64,000 nucleotides of DNA, taken from assembly GCF_026914265.1 (NCBI RefSeq), contig NC_069127.1, forward strand, positions 69,539,723 to 69,603,722, in the 5' to 3' direction. How positions within the stretch are numbered: position 1 is the first letter of the stretch; each line of letters opens with the position of its first letter. The notes under the pieces were generated by a model. It was not told where the DNA came from. It was given only the letters and a program-made list of their open reading frames with translations, and did not search any database. Positions 23,319 to 35,950 of this stretch are shown here, piece after piece. Source of the DNA: Mya arenaria (taxonomy: Eukaryota > Mollusca > Bivalvia > Myida > Myidae). The position numbers were made by a program, and so were the translations under genes.

Positions 23319-23579
23319 GTTGTTTCCTAGACATTGCATAATTTATTAGTTGTTCTAGATTTTATCAAAATATATTGTTCTCGTGAAGCCATTGTTTTTT
23401 TCCTCTTCCAATTTGTGTTACAGTTTAGCAGTTTTGTAATGACAACATTCAGCAGCCACGTGGATTTCACGTTGATTTCACCTCAACTTCCATTCCGAAA
23501 ATGAACGGCGAATATTTTCCGATGAACGTATTTTCGGATATAATGGGTGAGAAAGAATAACTTGTAACGTTAGTTTATC

Positions 23580-23585
23580 AATAAA
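23580..23585 (+). terminator. Polyadenylation signal AATAAA, likely for the receptor gene
   Basis: AATAAA lies about 260 bp after the receptor stop codon. It is the first good match downstream, though the sequence is AT-rich and a chance match is possible. Confidence 0.45.
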
Positions 23586-23611
23586 TGAAAATAAGTATTT
23601 TTTAACAAATC

Positions 23612-23706
23612 TGGAATAAGTATTGAACTATTGGTGTTGAAATAAGAACTGCAGTGCGTGATTGATGTCATTTTCGGAGTATGAACGCAGTTGGGCTGGT
23701 TAAAGT
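23612..23706 (+). repeat. Dispersed repeat arm shared with 37025-37183
   Basis: The stretch gaactattggtgt, gcgtgattgatgtca, tatgaacgcagttgggctgg matches both arms of the hairpin at 37.05-37.18 kb. Only one arm is present here. The preceding segment with gaatattttccgatgaac (about 23510) also has a counterpart near 36690, so a longer element is shared. Confidence 0.65.
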
Positions 23707-26700
23707 GGGGGGAGTCCGAATATTTTGCATATGTTTACTCATGTGTCTTTATTGATCAAATTATTGATCAAAACAAAATATTCATATCATTTGTAAAAAG
23801 ATAAAAAAGAACTATGTTGGCGCCTTTTAACTGGTGAATGAGAGCAATGCAATAAAATTAAAAACAAATGTATGGCATCAACCTATATAACCCAAACCAT
23901 AACAACGTTGATGGTGTAGATAGACTAAAAAATGAAAACTATAGCTGTAAAAAGCTACATAGAGTCAATGGAAGAGTTTTGCATCCTGTCCTTATCTGGT
24001 CGCACCCAACTGCCCTCATGGACACCAGCATGGGTACCCTTCTGCCTTTACAAATTTAGATTCGTTTGACTGTGAGCTTCAATCTTTTAGCAGGCACGTT
24101 TGACGCGCTTGGGCTAATCGTGTCCTATTGGGTGTTCTGTTAGGAGTTTAAGAGGAGTCTCTTTTTCTTCACTGAGAATCTAACTTCTTTGAGATTTGTC
24201 AGCACGCCAGCGCGTTTTTTTCATCGGCGACAGGCTCCCGTTTTCTGTTCTTGTATAGACTGATATCGTTGTCACTGCGGCCTTGTGTGATTTTCTGTGT
24301 AACGTGAGGCTCGTTTGCCTTCTATATAGGGCACTGGTGAAGTTCATGTCCGTTCCTGAAGTGAAAAAGTCGTTGACTTCAAATTATGATACACATCCCA
24401 TACTAATTTGAAAGACTCGTGATCATTCTCAGGCAAAAGTTGGTACATGAATTGGTACTTTTCATTCTAAATCCGCCATTTTGTGTGCCATGAAAGATTT
24501 TTCTCACTTAGTGTTTGCATGAAATGAAATAACGCCCTCCCTCTTGTATTAGCCATATGAAACACAATCTTTGGACCGTCTAGGATTTTTCTGAACGATG
24601 GAATGGCGTTGTATAATGTACATTTTATGACACAGAGTTAATAGCAGTAAGGTTTCATCTGTCGTTGAAATTTCGTCTCGGTTGTAGGTTTTTATAACGA
24701 TTCAACGTTGTGTATCCACATAGAGCCTCGGAGGTATTCACTGTTCGTGTTGTTACTGTTTCTGATGTGGTAATGTACATATGTTTTCGTCTAATTGATG
24801 ACGCTTTCATATTATCTGCCATTCTACTTAAAGATCATCATGGTTTTCACTCTCGAAATCAGATTTATTTCGAACTAAACGATTTGATAGAGATGCTGTT
24901 TCAAGTTTTGATTTCGATCGCGTTCATTATAATTGTCTTTAATGTGTATATTATAAACACACTATTCATCAGTAAACCTTGCTTTACCAGTGTGCGTAGT
25001 TGACGTGGGCGGTCCAGTCCGTTACTATAAACGTCGTTATTGTTTGCATAATTTTCACTGTTACCTTATTACTCCGACAAATATAGTCTTCGTCGGGAGG
25101 AAATTATTGTTCGGACGGGGGAAAACCGGCTTAATCACTATATGATACCCGTTATTTGTGAATATATCCAGAACTGAAACGCGGCTAATAATTTTTACGT
25201 ATATGTTCTTGGCGGAACTCTATTTAGAAAATACTTTTTGGAGCTAATTCATTTTCTCATTCCATGTTTCTTGCGAAGACCTATCATAGAGCTTGCTGTG
25301 CCGATTTCTATGTGGTCTGTGGGCAGAATATTTCTTCATGGCTGCTACATTGTTGAAGGTGCACTTGGTGGTGTAATTCATACAGGAAATAATATTTACA
25401 AGAACACCGGTTTCCTCTACAGTTTATATTAGGACTTTAAAAAGTATATGTCTGGCATTTTTATTGTTCAAATTTTAGGAAAGAGATAGGATGCTGAGCC
25501 CCTGACTAAATACATTATGTGGTAGTTTGCGCGTACGTATTACACTTAATTGTATAAGTAACATATTTAACCTGTGTTTTATTCTGTGTGGGAACGGACA
25601 CCGGATATAGCTCAAAAAGTGATCAATCGATAAGCGTTTGGTTTTGACACATGGACAGTTTTCTATCATTTTTTTTGTATTTTTATGGTGATATATTTAA
25701 CAAAATCGAAGAGTTTTTAATTACTTTGATACTGTGCAATATACGACTATGATGGAAATGTGTCTCCTCTTTTGTATAATAGCCCAATTATCGCCGAAAG
25801 TTGCATGATTGCTCACAAATGTTCATTTATGTGGTACGATTTCAAACATAAATCAACAAATTGAAAGTAAGAACAAAAACTGTATCGAGCGATTTCATTG
25901 TAATTACATAATCTAGTAATGTGTAAAATATCAATATGATATATTTTGTTGTTACGGAGATATTCATACATTTTTTATGCCCTGGCAGTGTACAGGGGAT
26001 AGATGAAGCAAATAAATAACTGCACAGGGGATAGCTATTAAGTGGACTGAGGATAGTAACGATGTATTTAGAAAAACGAGACTGTGATAATGATTACGGC
26101 TATTTATCTATACGCGAGCTCGAGGGAAATTGTTCGATGTTGTCCATATCGAGGGATGAGAGCAAAAACATGTTGTTGTTCTTTGTATCTGTATGCACTT
26201 AAAACTGTTTCATTCATACATATTAGTCAACCATGTTTTTCACATCTATCAATATCTAAATATTTGAAATACGCCGGTAATCTGATTTATTGAGAAACAC
26301 AAAACATATGGCCGTATAATTTATGTGGTGTTTGCTATTCATATATATAATATTGCCTTGTAAATCAAGTAGGTACGTTTTTGCAAACAGAAAGTCACCA
26401 GTAGGGACATTGTGATCAAATTTGGAACACGTAAAGCTTTGTTCTAAGCTTGGGTCGATGTTGGTATTATTTAGAAAAGAATAATGGTCTCTGCTCGTTC
26501 ACTTCAGTCAGAAAGAATGTATTGTGACCAACCCTGCTATTTACGCAGCTTGCATATATACGTTCATTTAGAAGAGGACGGATCAAACTCATTGTTAACT
26601 AAAGTTTGCTCAATAATTTCTTATCAAATTGTACACTCACTTTTTGCAGATTATTTGAAAGTTTCAAATACACATATACATGTATAGTGTATATTAACGG

Positions 26701-27123
26701 TTTTACTATAAATTTTTCATGTTATCACCAGGACACACATTTCTCAACTTTGAAACTATCCCCAGTACATAATAAGGCTATCCCCAGTACAGAACTGTGG
26801 GCATATCTTTAACAGTTTAAAAGTTACATTGCCATTTCTTACAATAAAAATAGTTGAGCTTATTCTTGTGAAATCCTTCGATTCAGATTTTTTTTATTTA
26901 TTCGATATATTTCCTAAAAATAACAATACTTAAAATTCAGTAAATTTTGAGGTGATCATCTCTGATTTGAAGAAACCTTTTACGAGGTCTGCTAAATCGT
27001 AAGCACTTTAAAGTATACCATAGGCCAAATTAAGCATTCAGCTATTAGTTCAAACACTTGCTTCATTTGTGGATACGGTAGATATGCGTTAACACAGCAA
27101 GATCTTACCTCTGGTAAAAAATA
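23707..27123. other. Intergenic, no convincing gene
   Basis: AT-rich. A 97-codon plus frame at 24710-25003 contains a hydrophobic stretch (IEMLFQVLISIAFIIIVFNV) but no start context, homology or splice support, so I do not call it. The segments tacaggggatag (near 25993) and its inverse ctatccccagtac (26757, 26777) are short repeats. Nothing else seen. Confidence 0.4.
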
Positions 27124-27180
27124 ACGCCTGTTTATTTAATTTTGAAGCATTGTGAGGTGCAGTCGGACATCGGAGAATAA

Positions 27181-27384
27181 ATGTGTTCACTTGACTCTTC
27201 GACAAACCTTTTGTTACAAATACCACATTGTAATGCATTTACGCAAAATAATAAGGTGTATGAAAGCATTGTTTCCGGATACATGTGTTGTATCGGTGTT
27301 GTTGTGTTTTCTTTTGCATTGTGCTGGTCTTTGCTACTTGTCGTCATATGGAGGCTATTCGTTGCCAAAAATCCAGACGTGTAA
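27181..27384 (+). CDS. Possible small single-pass membrane peptide or terminal exon
   Basis: A 67-codon frame ends in a strongly hydrophobic segment, CIGVVVFSFALCWSLLLVVI, followed by a basic tail WRLFVAKNPDV and a stop at 27384. That is what a transmembrane helix with a short cytosolic tail looks like. The DNA encoding WRLFVAKNPDV is repeated, inverted, at 30118-30160 with one change (N to S). That may mark a duplicated exon or just a shared repeat. No family recognised and no splice or expression evidence, so it could easily be chance. Confidence 0.2.
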   Translation: MCSLDSSTNLLLQIPHCNAFTQNNKVYESIVSGYMCCIGVVVFSFALCWSLLLVVIWRLFVAKNPDV

Positions 27385-29077
27385 TTCCCACAATGTGCTT
27401 CTTAATCGTACTAAATATCTCTTACATTTGTCAATGTAGACGTGCTATTTGTTGTTTCTATTCGTCAGTTTTTCCGTATTGATTTGTCATTTGTCATTAT
27501 AGTAGTCAAAATGTATATTTGTCAGATCGACCCTGTATAAACTCAATAAAACAAAGATCGTATAACTTGCCTTTAACAATATGATATAATGTAATTTAGA
27601 AAGCCGAATCATGCATATGTAAAACTGCAATCCTACAGTCGACACTCGCATTCGTAAAATGAACATTTGCAGTCCAACAAGTCCAGGTTTACAAAAGTCA
27701 ATTGACAAGTTCAGAATTACAAGGATAGACGATTTCGCCTATACCTTATATGGTAAATGTCACCGAAAGAAACGAAGGTGAATGGTTGGAGCTAACGAAT
27801 CAGATTTTCTTTCGTTTATTTCCGTCGAATCAAGCAAGGGAGATAACATCTTCGCCTACCTCCTGTAAATTCCCGGTTGTAAGTCCGAGTACTCTCTCTT
27901 TATTTCACAATAAAAACTAAAATTAACTTCATCTTTTACTTTATTTTGACGATCAATGTTCCTAAATGGGTTATCTGAGCTGGGCTCACGGACCCAGATT
28001 TATACTGCCACTGTCAGTTGTTTTTTTACTTATATACCCAAGCAAGCAAAACATGTTCATTTATTTTATTTACAAGTGGACCATGGGCGGCTCATTCAGT
28101 GGGGGGGCTGTAGGGCCTGTGCCCCCCCCCCCAATTGGCCCGCAAGTAAACTTAAAGGTTATTTTTTTGTCAATATTTATCAGAAAAAAATACTTAATTA
28201 CGCCATAATGCACCAATTCAGACTAAACATATTTAAAATATTCTAGGGGGAGTACCCCTAAACCCCACTTCCCACATTTTAAACATATTAATGTTATGCC
28301 CACTCGAGGGATCATGTCCAAAAAGTTGTGCCTCTAAGTAACGCCCCTCTAACGCAAGTCCCTGTTCAAAACCTGCTCCAGCAAACCCACGAAACTTTTG
28401 ATGGACATCATAATGATATCCACCTAGTTTTGTCTGATGTTATACATTTATTATCTTAATAAGCATGTATGGTGCAAACGTGTAATTTCAATACATCATT
28501 GAAACAAAATATCCATGTGGATGAAAGAACAGCCCTCCAACCCACTTGTGTCCCCCAGTTATGAATTACGGGATCTGCCACTGTGAACCATAACAATCAA
28601 GTGGGGGATTTCAAGAACATGAAAAATAGATATTGTGAGTCTTAGATTAAAAAAACAAACGCGCGATTTTTTCCCTATAAAAGGGCTAGGTCCGCTTCAC
28701 CTAAATGTGAAAAAAGCCCTGACTGTTGAGTGTGGGTTGGGTATAAAAGGTAGCAGCAAGTAATAATTGTTTATTAGCAATAAATTGACTTCATCATTAA
28801 AATACTTTATTAATTACCTATAAAATAATATTCGTTACAGTATAATGTACGAGTTATATGAAGTTGTAATCTAAGTGTATTTTATCCATACAGTTCCAGC
28901 TACCAGGCAAGAAACCTCCGGGGCATCTTAGTGAATAATTTCAACTTAATGAAAATTTAGATTTTTTTCTTCGTAAATTTTAAATTATCTAATATTACTT
29001 GCAATCTTAAACATTGCAAAAAGGCAAGAAAGTGTCGTCTAATGGTAGAATTTAAAATAGTGTTTATAGTAATTTAA
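27385..29077. other. Intergenic with C/G-homopolymer-bearing repeat debris
   Basis: Contains a block at about 28080-28260 with GGGGGGG and CCCCCCCCCCC runs and ggggagtacccctaaacccc, similar in style to 31740-31900 and 56960-57070, and probably remnants of a common DNA transposon. The open frames at 27956-28246 fall in it. No gene. Confidence 0.5.
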
Positions 29078-29422
29078 AGCTGCACTCTCACAGATTGACA
29101 GTTTTGACAACCTTTTTTTGTCCCAGACTCGGCTGATTTTGGCGGCAATGCTTTCTATACAAATAATAAGATTACCCACAATAAAATAGATCTAAATTGT
29201 TTGGAAAACTGCCGACATTTTTCATTTTTCTTAAAACGTTATTGTAGTATCACTTTTAGCCATAAAACATCAATTTGCGAACGTAAAACTGAAAAACTGT
29301 ATCTGATCTTTTGTCAGCAGTCTTATACCACTGGTATCCAGATATTTACGCAAAAATTGGCTAATTCCAAAACAAAAAAATAAAAATAGTTGTCAACACG
29401 GTCAATCTGTGAGAGTGCAACT
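29078..29422. mobile_element. MITE with TTAA flanks
   Basis: The left end AGCTGCACTCTCACAGATTG is matched, inverted, by CAATCTGTGAGAGTGCAACT on the right; the arms extend through GACAGTTTTGACAA. TTAA flanks both sides (29074-29077 and 29423-29426), the target of piggyBac-type elements. The interior is AT-rich and non-coding. The superfamily is inferred from the TTAA flanks only. Confidence 0.75.
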
Positions 29423-30214
29423 TTAAAAGAAAAATAAGACAATGGGACTTTTCATTCTTGAAGTATAATTTAATGCTAATGACTTACATTTTGTTGTGTT
29501 TTTATATAGACAAAAACAAGTTGTAATATCATATATTATTTTATTCGACATGAAATAATTTATATTCCATCCTGTTTCCAAATCATAGTCCATAATGTCA
29601 TAATATAGATGATTCATAATGTCCATAATAACGTTCGCAATGTATATGGTCCATGGTCCAAAGAATCCATAATTGGTTTAAATAGAGCCGAGTGATAGCA
29701 GAAATTTCCGAAAGACGTTAGGAGGAGTTAAGACATGGTTAAGTCGAAGTTAAGACAAGGTGAAGGCGGAGCTATCTATATATAAAATTAAATTCATCTC
29801 GTAAACATGTTGAACTGTGAATGAAAAGTCACCACCATACAATGTACTTTGTAGAACTACGAACTGAAATTTGTCTTCTACACACCGCAATGTAAAACCC
29901 GGCATGTGACTTTCACAGAATGACGTGTGTTTAACATACACAACTTTATAAACACGACTGAATCGTCTGTTGAATAGATGCAACGAGAATAAAACTCCAA
30001 TTGGTACAATGAAAAATGAAAATGTGCAGTGTAAAATGTAAACATACAACAGATGAGTTGGCGGTTGTAAAATGTAAATTGGTAAATCATCAATGTTACA
30101 AACCTAAAATACACACATACACGTCTGGACTTTTGGCAACGAATAGCCTCCATATCGTCATACATTGTCATCATATATTCGTATAGGCTATTGTATCACG
30201 TGTGATCAATAATA
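29423..30214. other. Intergenic; holds the inverted copy of the WRLFVAKxPDV segment
   Basis: At 30118-30160 the minus strand repeats the end of the 27181-27384 frame with one mismatch in about 38 bp, directly before the foldback element at 30215. Overlapping open frames on the minus strand (29750-30174) have no recognisable domain. Confidence 0.4.
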
Positions 30215-30678
30215 GTGTGTACACGTATACCACGTGATGAATTGCGTCATGCTAAGTCGGAAGGAAATATTTTGCTCTCAATAAGGACTTTAAACAAAGA
30301 TAACTATTACTATTTAATGAAACATGGCACAGTCTACGCCACTAACATAGCCATGCATTCTGTCTTACTAGAATTTAATTGAGATTTTGTTTCTTAAAAC
30401 ACTTCGACAAACCTTTTCACAAAACCGCCGCCTGATTGAGCACTGTCAAAACAATATTTTGAAAACAGGTTTGTCCTAGAATTTGAGAAAACTAATCCCT
30501 GATCAAACCCCAGTAATAAAACAAAGGCGGGGCTCTTAACGCGGTACTGACTGTCATTTCTTTCATTTAAATTGGTTTAGAAAAAGAGAAGTTATCTTTG
30601 TTTTATGTATTCAATTTAAGCAACATATTGCCTTCCGACGTAGCATATTTGACGTAATTTATCACGTGGTATACACAA
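30215..30678. mobile_element. Foldback MITE, copy B
   Basis: The same element as 16824-17277. Inverted ends carry TATACCACGTGATGAAT and, at the right, TTTATCACGTGGTATACAC, and the inner inverted pair acaaacctttt / aaaacaggtttgt is kept. The centre includes aaaggcggggctctt as in copy A. The two copies lie in the same orientation, 13.4 kb apart. Confidence 0.75.
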
Positions 30679-32559
30679 ACTTTATAACTGCTAAATAAAA
30701 TTACTACGCGATCTACTTGCAGCGGACTTAAACGTACTTCTTTTTGAGTATGTAAACCGTCCAAATACATCCGATGTTGTTTTCGATAGAAATGGCCGAG
30801 GAGTTCCGAATGCCTCTGACCGTATATTCTACCCTGTACCATATAGTTCACAAGGCACCGCATAGATTATCGCCGACCGTATTCTCTACTCCCGATCGTA
30901 TAGTATACCCCCGACCGTATATTCTACATCAACCTCCTTTTCTACCCAATACCGTATATTTTCTATTGCTGTTATTACAATCCCAAATATGATTTTTTTT
31001 ATATATTTCCCGACCTCTACAGACATGACTTTCTAATACCTGCCACTTGAAGAATCACGATGGTTTGAAAATACTATTTAAGTGAGTATGCTTACATCAT
31101 TCTCGTCCACCAGAGTGCTGATGCTATGCGTACCACATTATCATTATCAAACCTCTGATGAATGAGAATGGTTTATATACGTTGCCATGGTTACCAAAGT
31201 TCTTGAAGATATATGCTATTTAGGACACAAAATGACTACCCAACAATCGTTCCTGTGAAGTTTGTAACATGATCCTTGTTTTATGTATCATAGTGTGATT
31301 AAGAGCCATACAAAATGTTTTTAGTTCATGGTCAAGACGGTTAATTCAACAATACTCTACGCAGCAGAGGCCACAGACAACTAGTGGAAGTGAACTAGGG
31401 GCAGCTATAGGATTCTTTAACAACCTAAATTTGATGTACAGCCGTTTTGTTTTGTGTTTCCCTAAAATACCAGAAAGTCTTGTTTAAAAAGTGGAAAGAA
31501 GAAAAAACTTATTTTTACTAAAATTATTAGTATTTATATAATTTCAAAATTATAACTCGTTTCCGATCGGTTATATAATTTCCCATTCGGATTCTCCAAA
31601 TTATATCAAGAAACCATTTTGTTACACACACAAAATAAATGGTATAAAGAGGTGAAAGAAGAAAAAACTTGGAGGGGTGTAACTTAAGTGCGTAACTTTT
31701 TTACATTCACCCAGAACCGAAAAATATATAGTTTAGGTGCTGGCAGGTGGGTTTGGGGGTACTCCCCAAGAAAATTGTGTAGGTCAAAATGGTGCATTTT
31801 GGGGATATTTTATTCCTTTTTCTCTCCTATATCGGAATTTAAAGTAAATTTGGATGATTTTAGGGGAGAGGGTGCCGGGTGCGCCCCAACCCTGGATCTG
31901 CTAGTGTTATGGAACTTGTTTGTTTTTGCCCTTCTACGTAAAAAATGGGTTATAGAGGACTTGGCCTACAATGAACCTTAATTAAATAACAACTCTGAGA
32001 ATAATCTTTCAGACATTGATATGTACCCGGAATCGTGACACGGACAACACCTATGTGCTATTATCGACTGAGAAGCCACAATAATAAGTTATGTCGCTGA
32101 AGAGTGAATCCAATATCCAGCACAACGAAGTCACATGATCATATTGTCCTCAGTTCTTGTTCAATATGGCAGCGATTTAAACAGCACCAAGGCACACGCA
32201 TAAACAGCGGAATATCATTATTTATATCACTTACATGATCAAGATATTGTGGAATCTATCTAGTTGGTTTCAACATGAATTGGAGAACTTAAGTTAACGT
32301 TAAAATAATAATATATACCTGTAATTAAAGTCAAAACTGCCTTGATAGTGGACTTCTGTGGAAATGCGCTTCACCCCAAGTGATTGTATAACATAGCACA
32401 CATCGTCCGTGATAGCCGAGGAAACAAAATATTGGTAACCAAAGGTGGGGGTATTTTTTTATATATCATATTTTATTACCGTTATAGTAGCAGCTGCACA
32501 CAGCAACAGCGACTGCAGCAATAGCTGAAGTACATGTATGTGTATTGGTGGTCGTGATG
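30679..32559. other. Intergenic, no gene
   Basis: A short cluster of cgaccgtatattcta-like repeats occurs at 30818-30960. The block 31740-31900, with gggggtactccccaag and ccgggtgcgccccaaccctg, is transposon-like debris. Nothing else seen. Confidence 0.5.
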
Positions 32560-32837
32560 ATGTGGTGGTGGTGGTGGTGGTTGTAGTCGTCGTCGTCGTA
32601 GTAGTTGTACATGTAGTAGACAGGTAGAGCTAATGATGGTGGTTATACTGGTAGTGGTGGTTTAATTGTAATTATGTTAGTAGCAGTTGAAGTTTAAATT
32701 GTATTTTGTATGTGGCGGTAGTGATGATGATAATGGTGGTGGTTATATCAAGTGTATAGGTGGCGGTTTAAATTTAAGAGCAAATATGTTTTCTGATCTT
32801 CACAACATCGAAGAAATTATCGAATATCAAGTTGAAC

Positions 32838-32889
<52 letters not shown>

Positions 32890-33040
32890 CGACGACGACG
32901 ATGATGATGGTGATGGTGATTGTAGTGGTGATGGTGATTGTAGTGGTGGTGGTGATGGTAGTAGTGGTGGTGGAGCTGTTGTTATTGTTGTTGGTGGTGG
33001 TGTTTACAGTGGTGATTGTGGTTGTTGTGGTGTTGTGGGT
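32560..33040. repeat. GTG/ATG-rich simple-sequence block with (ATG)n tract
   Basis: A GGT/GTG-rich region surrounds a pure (ATG)n run at about 32836-32888 that ends in GACGACGAC. The 120-codon open frame at 32687-33049 is a product of this run: poly-Asp followed by Gly/Ser/Cys. It lacks any other protein-like feature. Confidence 0.9.
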
Positions 33041-33994
33041 TGCAAATGATGCTTTACAATTACGGTGAAACGTGCGGACACGGTTGTTGTTTTTTTGTAT
33101 GATCTTTGATAATATACAATTACAAAACTATATTTCAAAATAGTTTTGCAATTAATGGATGCGTCTTCGTTGTGTTGTTTGATCGTGTCAATATGGTAAT
33201 TGATGGTGATTATTTGTCGCAGTTCCGATGCCTGAAGCTAATAATTTATATGAGATGACGGAAAAAATGAGATAACATCTCGTGTGTTAGAACTATGTCA
33301 CCTTCGAATTATTGACGTCTAAAGTAGGATACTATAAAACTTCAACCCCGACAGTACTAAATACTTAGGTCAAATCTTGGTATTCATGTTGCCCGAGACT
33401 AGTAAAGCACTGTCCATAACTCTGTCAAAAATAAATGTGTATTTCAGGCGCTTGATCAACCAAAAAAGTCAGACGAGCGTTGGCGCTCTCTAGCTCTCTG
33501 TTGTAAAAGCTTGGCATGACAGGCTTTTTCTTGTAAATGCCATTTTACAATAGTGTTGCACTCGTCTTATTATTTCACCTGTGTTTGATTTGTATTAAAT
33601 ATCTTACTTGTGCTTGTATAATATCTTTCTAATTCTATGGCGCTGAAGTCCGCACTTATTTCAATACTAATGCAGAGTAAATAACTTCACTGCCTTTGGC
33701 TCGCAGAATTGTTACCTGCTATTGATTCCGTATAAAGATCGAAATTCTGCCTGATAATAATTTGTTTATATAAATGGTTTCCACGGTAACGTACACACTA
33801 CCTGTGGAAATAGGTAAATGGCCTGGTTAGCGCGGCTAAAAGATAATATCGATGAATAGCTTAACTAGAGGCTGCGTTCAATCGAAATCAACTCTGTGTG
33901 ATGGGGACAATTCTAAATTGAAATCTGTCTTCGAGATGATTATCATTCACCTTAAAGCGATCGGGTATATAATGTGATGCCGATTGTAAATTAT
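33041..33994. other. Intergenic, nothing identified
   Basis: No coding signal, tRNA or repeat structure I can define. Confidence 0.5.
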
Positions 33995-35168
33995 CATCAT
34001 TCGAACCCTCTTCTTCATGATACACACTATGCACTGATCCTGGTCATTGGAGCCCGCCTCCTTCATGATAATCCTCACACTGGCCATGGTCACTCGAACC
34101 AGCTTCTATATGATAGACCTCACACTGGTCCTGGTCATTCGAATCCGTTTTCTGCATGATAGACCACACACTGGTTCTGGGCACTCAAACCCACCTCCTT
34201 CATGATAATCCCCAAATTTGTTCTGCGCACTCGAATCAGCCTCCACTTCATGATATACCTCACATTTGTTCTGGGCACTCGAATCCGCCTCCTTCATGAT
34301 TGACCATACATTTGTTCTGGGCACTCTCATCTGCATCCTTCGTGATAGACCACACACTTATTCTGGGCATTCGAACGCGCCTCCTTCATTATAGATCCCG
34401 CACTTGTTCTGGGCACTCGAATCCGCCTCCTTCATGATAGATCCAACACTTGTTCTGGGCACTCGAATCCGCCTCCTTCATGATAGACCACACACTTATT
34501 CTGGGCACTCGAATCCGCCTCCTTCATGATAGACCTCACACTTGTTCAGTGCACTCGAATCCGCCTCCTTTATGATAGACCCAACACTAGCCCTGGTCAC
34601 TCGAATCCGCCTCGTTCATGATAAACCCCTCACTTGTTCTGTGCACTCGAATCCGCCTCCTTCATGATAGACCATACACTTGTTCCGGGCAATCGAATCC
34701 GCCTCTTTCATGATAGACCCCACACTTATTCTGGGCATTCGGACGCGCCTCCTTCATGATAGACCATACACTTGCTCTGGGCACTCGAATCTGCATCCTT
34801 CATGATAGACCACACACTTATTCTGGACATTCGAACACGCCTCCTTCATTATAGACCCCACACTTGTTCTGGGCACTGGAATCCGCATCCTTCATGATAG
34901 ACTTCACACTTGTTCTGGGCACTCGAACGCGCCTCCTTCATGATAGACCATACACTTGTTCTGGGCACTCGAATCTGCATCCTTCATTATAGACTATACA
35001 CATATTCTGGGCGTTCGAACGCCCCTTCTTCATGATAGACCATAATATTGTTCTGGGCGCTCGAATCTGCATCCTTCATGATAGACCACACACTTATTCT
35101 GGGCATTCGAACGCGCCTCCTTCATGATAGGCCATACTCTTGTTCTGGGTACTCGAATCCGCCTCCTT
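33995..35168. repeat. 46 bp minisatellite, about 25 copies
   Basis: The unit is ttctgggcactcgaatccgc plus ctccttcatgatagacc plus a cacacttg tail. In the second half, monomers alternate between a gaacgcgcctcc type and a gaatctgcatcc type, giving a 92 bp higher-order period. The minus-strand open frame at 34106-34357 is a reading of this array. It lies about 0.6 kb upstream of the phosphatase-like gene. Confidence 0.9.
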
Positions 35169-35425
35169 AAAATAAAAAACTCCTTCACACATTAATATTA
35201 ATATTTGATAAACTACTAGACAGTACAATTATTATATGTACATTGATAAAAAAATGCATAAAAGAATAAAAGCAATTTTTAAAATAAATATCTTTAAAAC
35301 AAACTCGGCGACGATGAATGGTTGTTATTTTATCTGACTCTTGATCAAGCCGATCATTAGCAGGAATGGTAAATAATAACCGTTTGTTGTTGTTGTTTTT
35401 TAAATCACATGTGACATATTTTGGT

Positions 35426-35655
35426 TGTCTGGTTAGCGCAGCGGTCAGAGCTCTCGCTTCTCACCTATGCGCCCCGGGTTCGAATCCCGGCTTGGGCGCT
35501 TGTGAGTTTGGTATGTGGTCACCAAGTTTGACAAGTGGGGTTTCTCCGGTCTCCCCCACAACACAAGACCACACTGTCGAGTAAAATCGTGCCAACGAGA
35601 GTGATTAATATAATGTTGTAATAACTTGTTTCACAATCGTTGTAAAATAAATATG
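35426..35655 (+). mobile_element. tRNA-derived SINE
   Basis: The head at 35427-35498 has an A-box (TTAGCGCAGCGG) and a perfect B-box (GGTTCGAATCC, 35477-35487) with a good T-arm (CCGGG/CCCGG). The acceptor stem is only partly paired, so this is a SINE head and not a functional tRNA. The tail contains ggtttctccggtctccccca, agaccacactgtcgagt and gtgccaacgagagtgatta, then AT-rich sequence ending in aataaatatg. It sits 130 bp before the first coding exon of the phosphatase-like gene. Confidence 0.8.
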
Positions 35656-35797
35656 TCTAAACTAAATATATTTTAAATCCGAACAAATATGCTAATATTA
35701 GTGTGTTGCTCTAAAAAGCTTTGTCAGAGTGAGGAAGATTTTTTGATAGTAGCGACGTAAAAAAACATTGACTTTACCTTTCAACAGATGATCGAAT

Positions 35798-35950
35798 ATG
35801 TCAAGTGCGAAGCAAGGCGAGTCCCTTCCCAGACCCTGTGACGGCCCTTACTATAGCCGCTACACGGAGCATAAAGTCGTCCTGAACTTCCGGCCCCTTT
35901 CATCTAGCACCGCAACGTCCACTCCGAGGGCTCGCAACGCTGAAAACTAC
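35798..35950 (+). CDS. Exon with start codon of a dual-specificity-phosphatase-like protein
   Basis: An ATG at 35798 (A at -3) follows a TGA in the same frame (35789-35791) and a splice acceptor, ctttcaacag, ending at 35787. The 5' UTR is therefore probably split and this exon carries the start. The frame encodes 51 residues beginning MSSAKQGESLPRPCDGPYYS and ends in AENY, directly followed by the donor GTAAGTAG at 35951. Coding length is 153 bp, so the intron is phase 0. The next in-phase coding exon starts at 47119. The peptide is Ser/Arg-rich and probably disordered. The link to the downstream exon is inferred from matching phase, good splice sites and the GC-richer codon use in both. Confidence 0.65.

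Noticed and set aside
24710..25003. 97-codon plus-strand frame with a hydrophobic segment
   Set aside because: No plausible start context, conserved motif or splice support; AT-rich DNA easily yields Ile/Phe-rich stretches.
32687..33049. 120-codon poly-Asp/Gly frame
   Set aside because: Generated by the (ATG)n and GTG-rich simple sequence; no start context, splice sites or non-repetitive domain.
35427..35498. Functional tRNA gene
   Set aside because: A- and B-boxes are good, but the acceptor stem pairs poorly and the sequence continues into a conserved SINE body.
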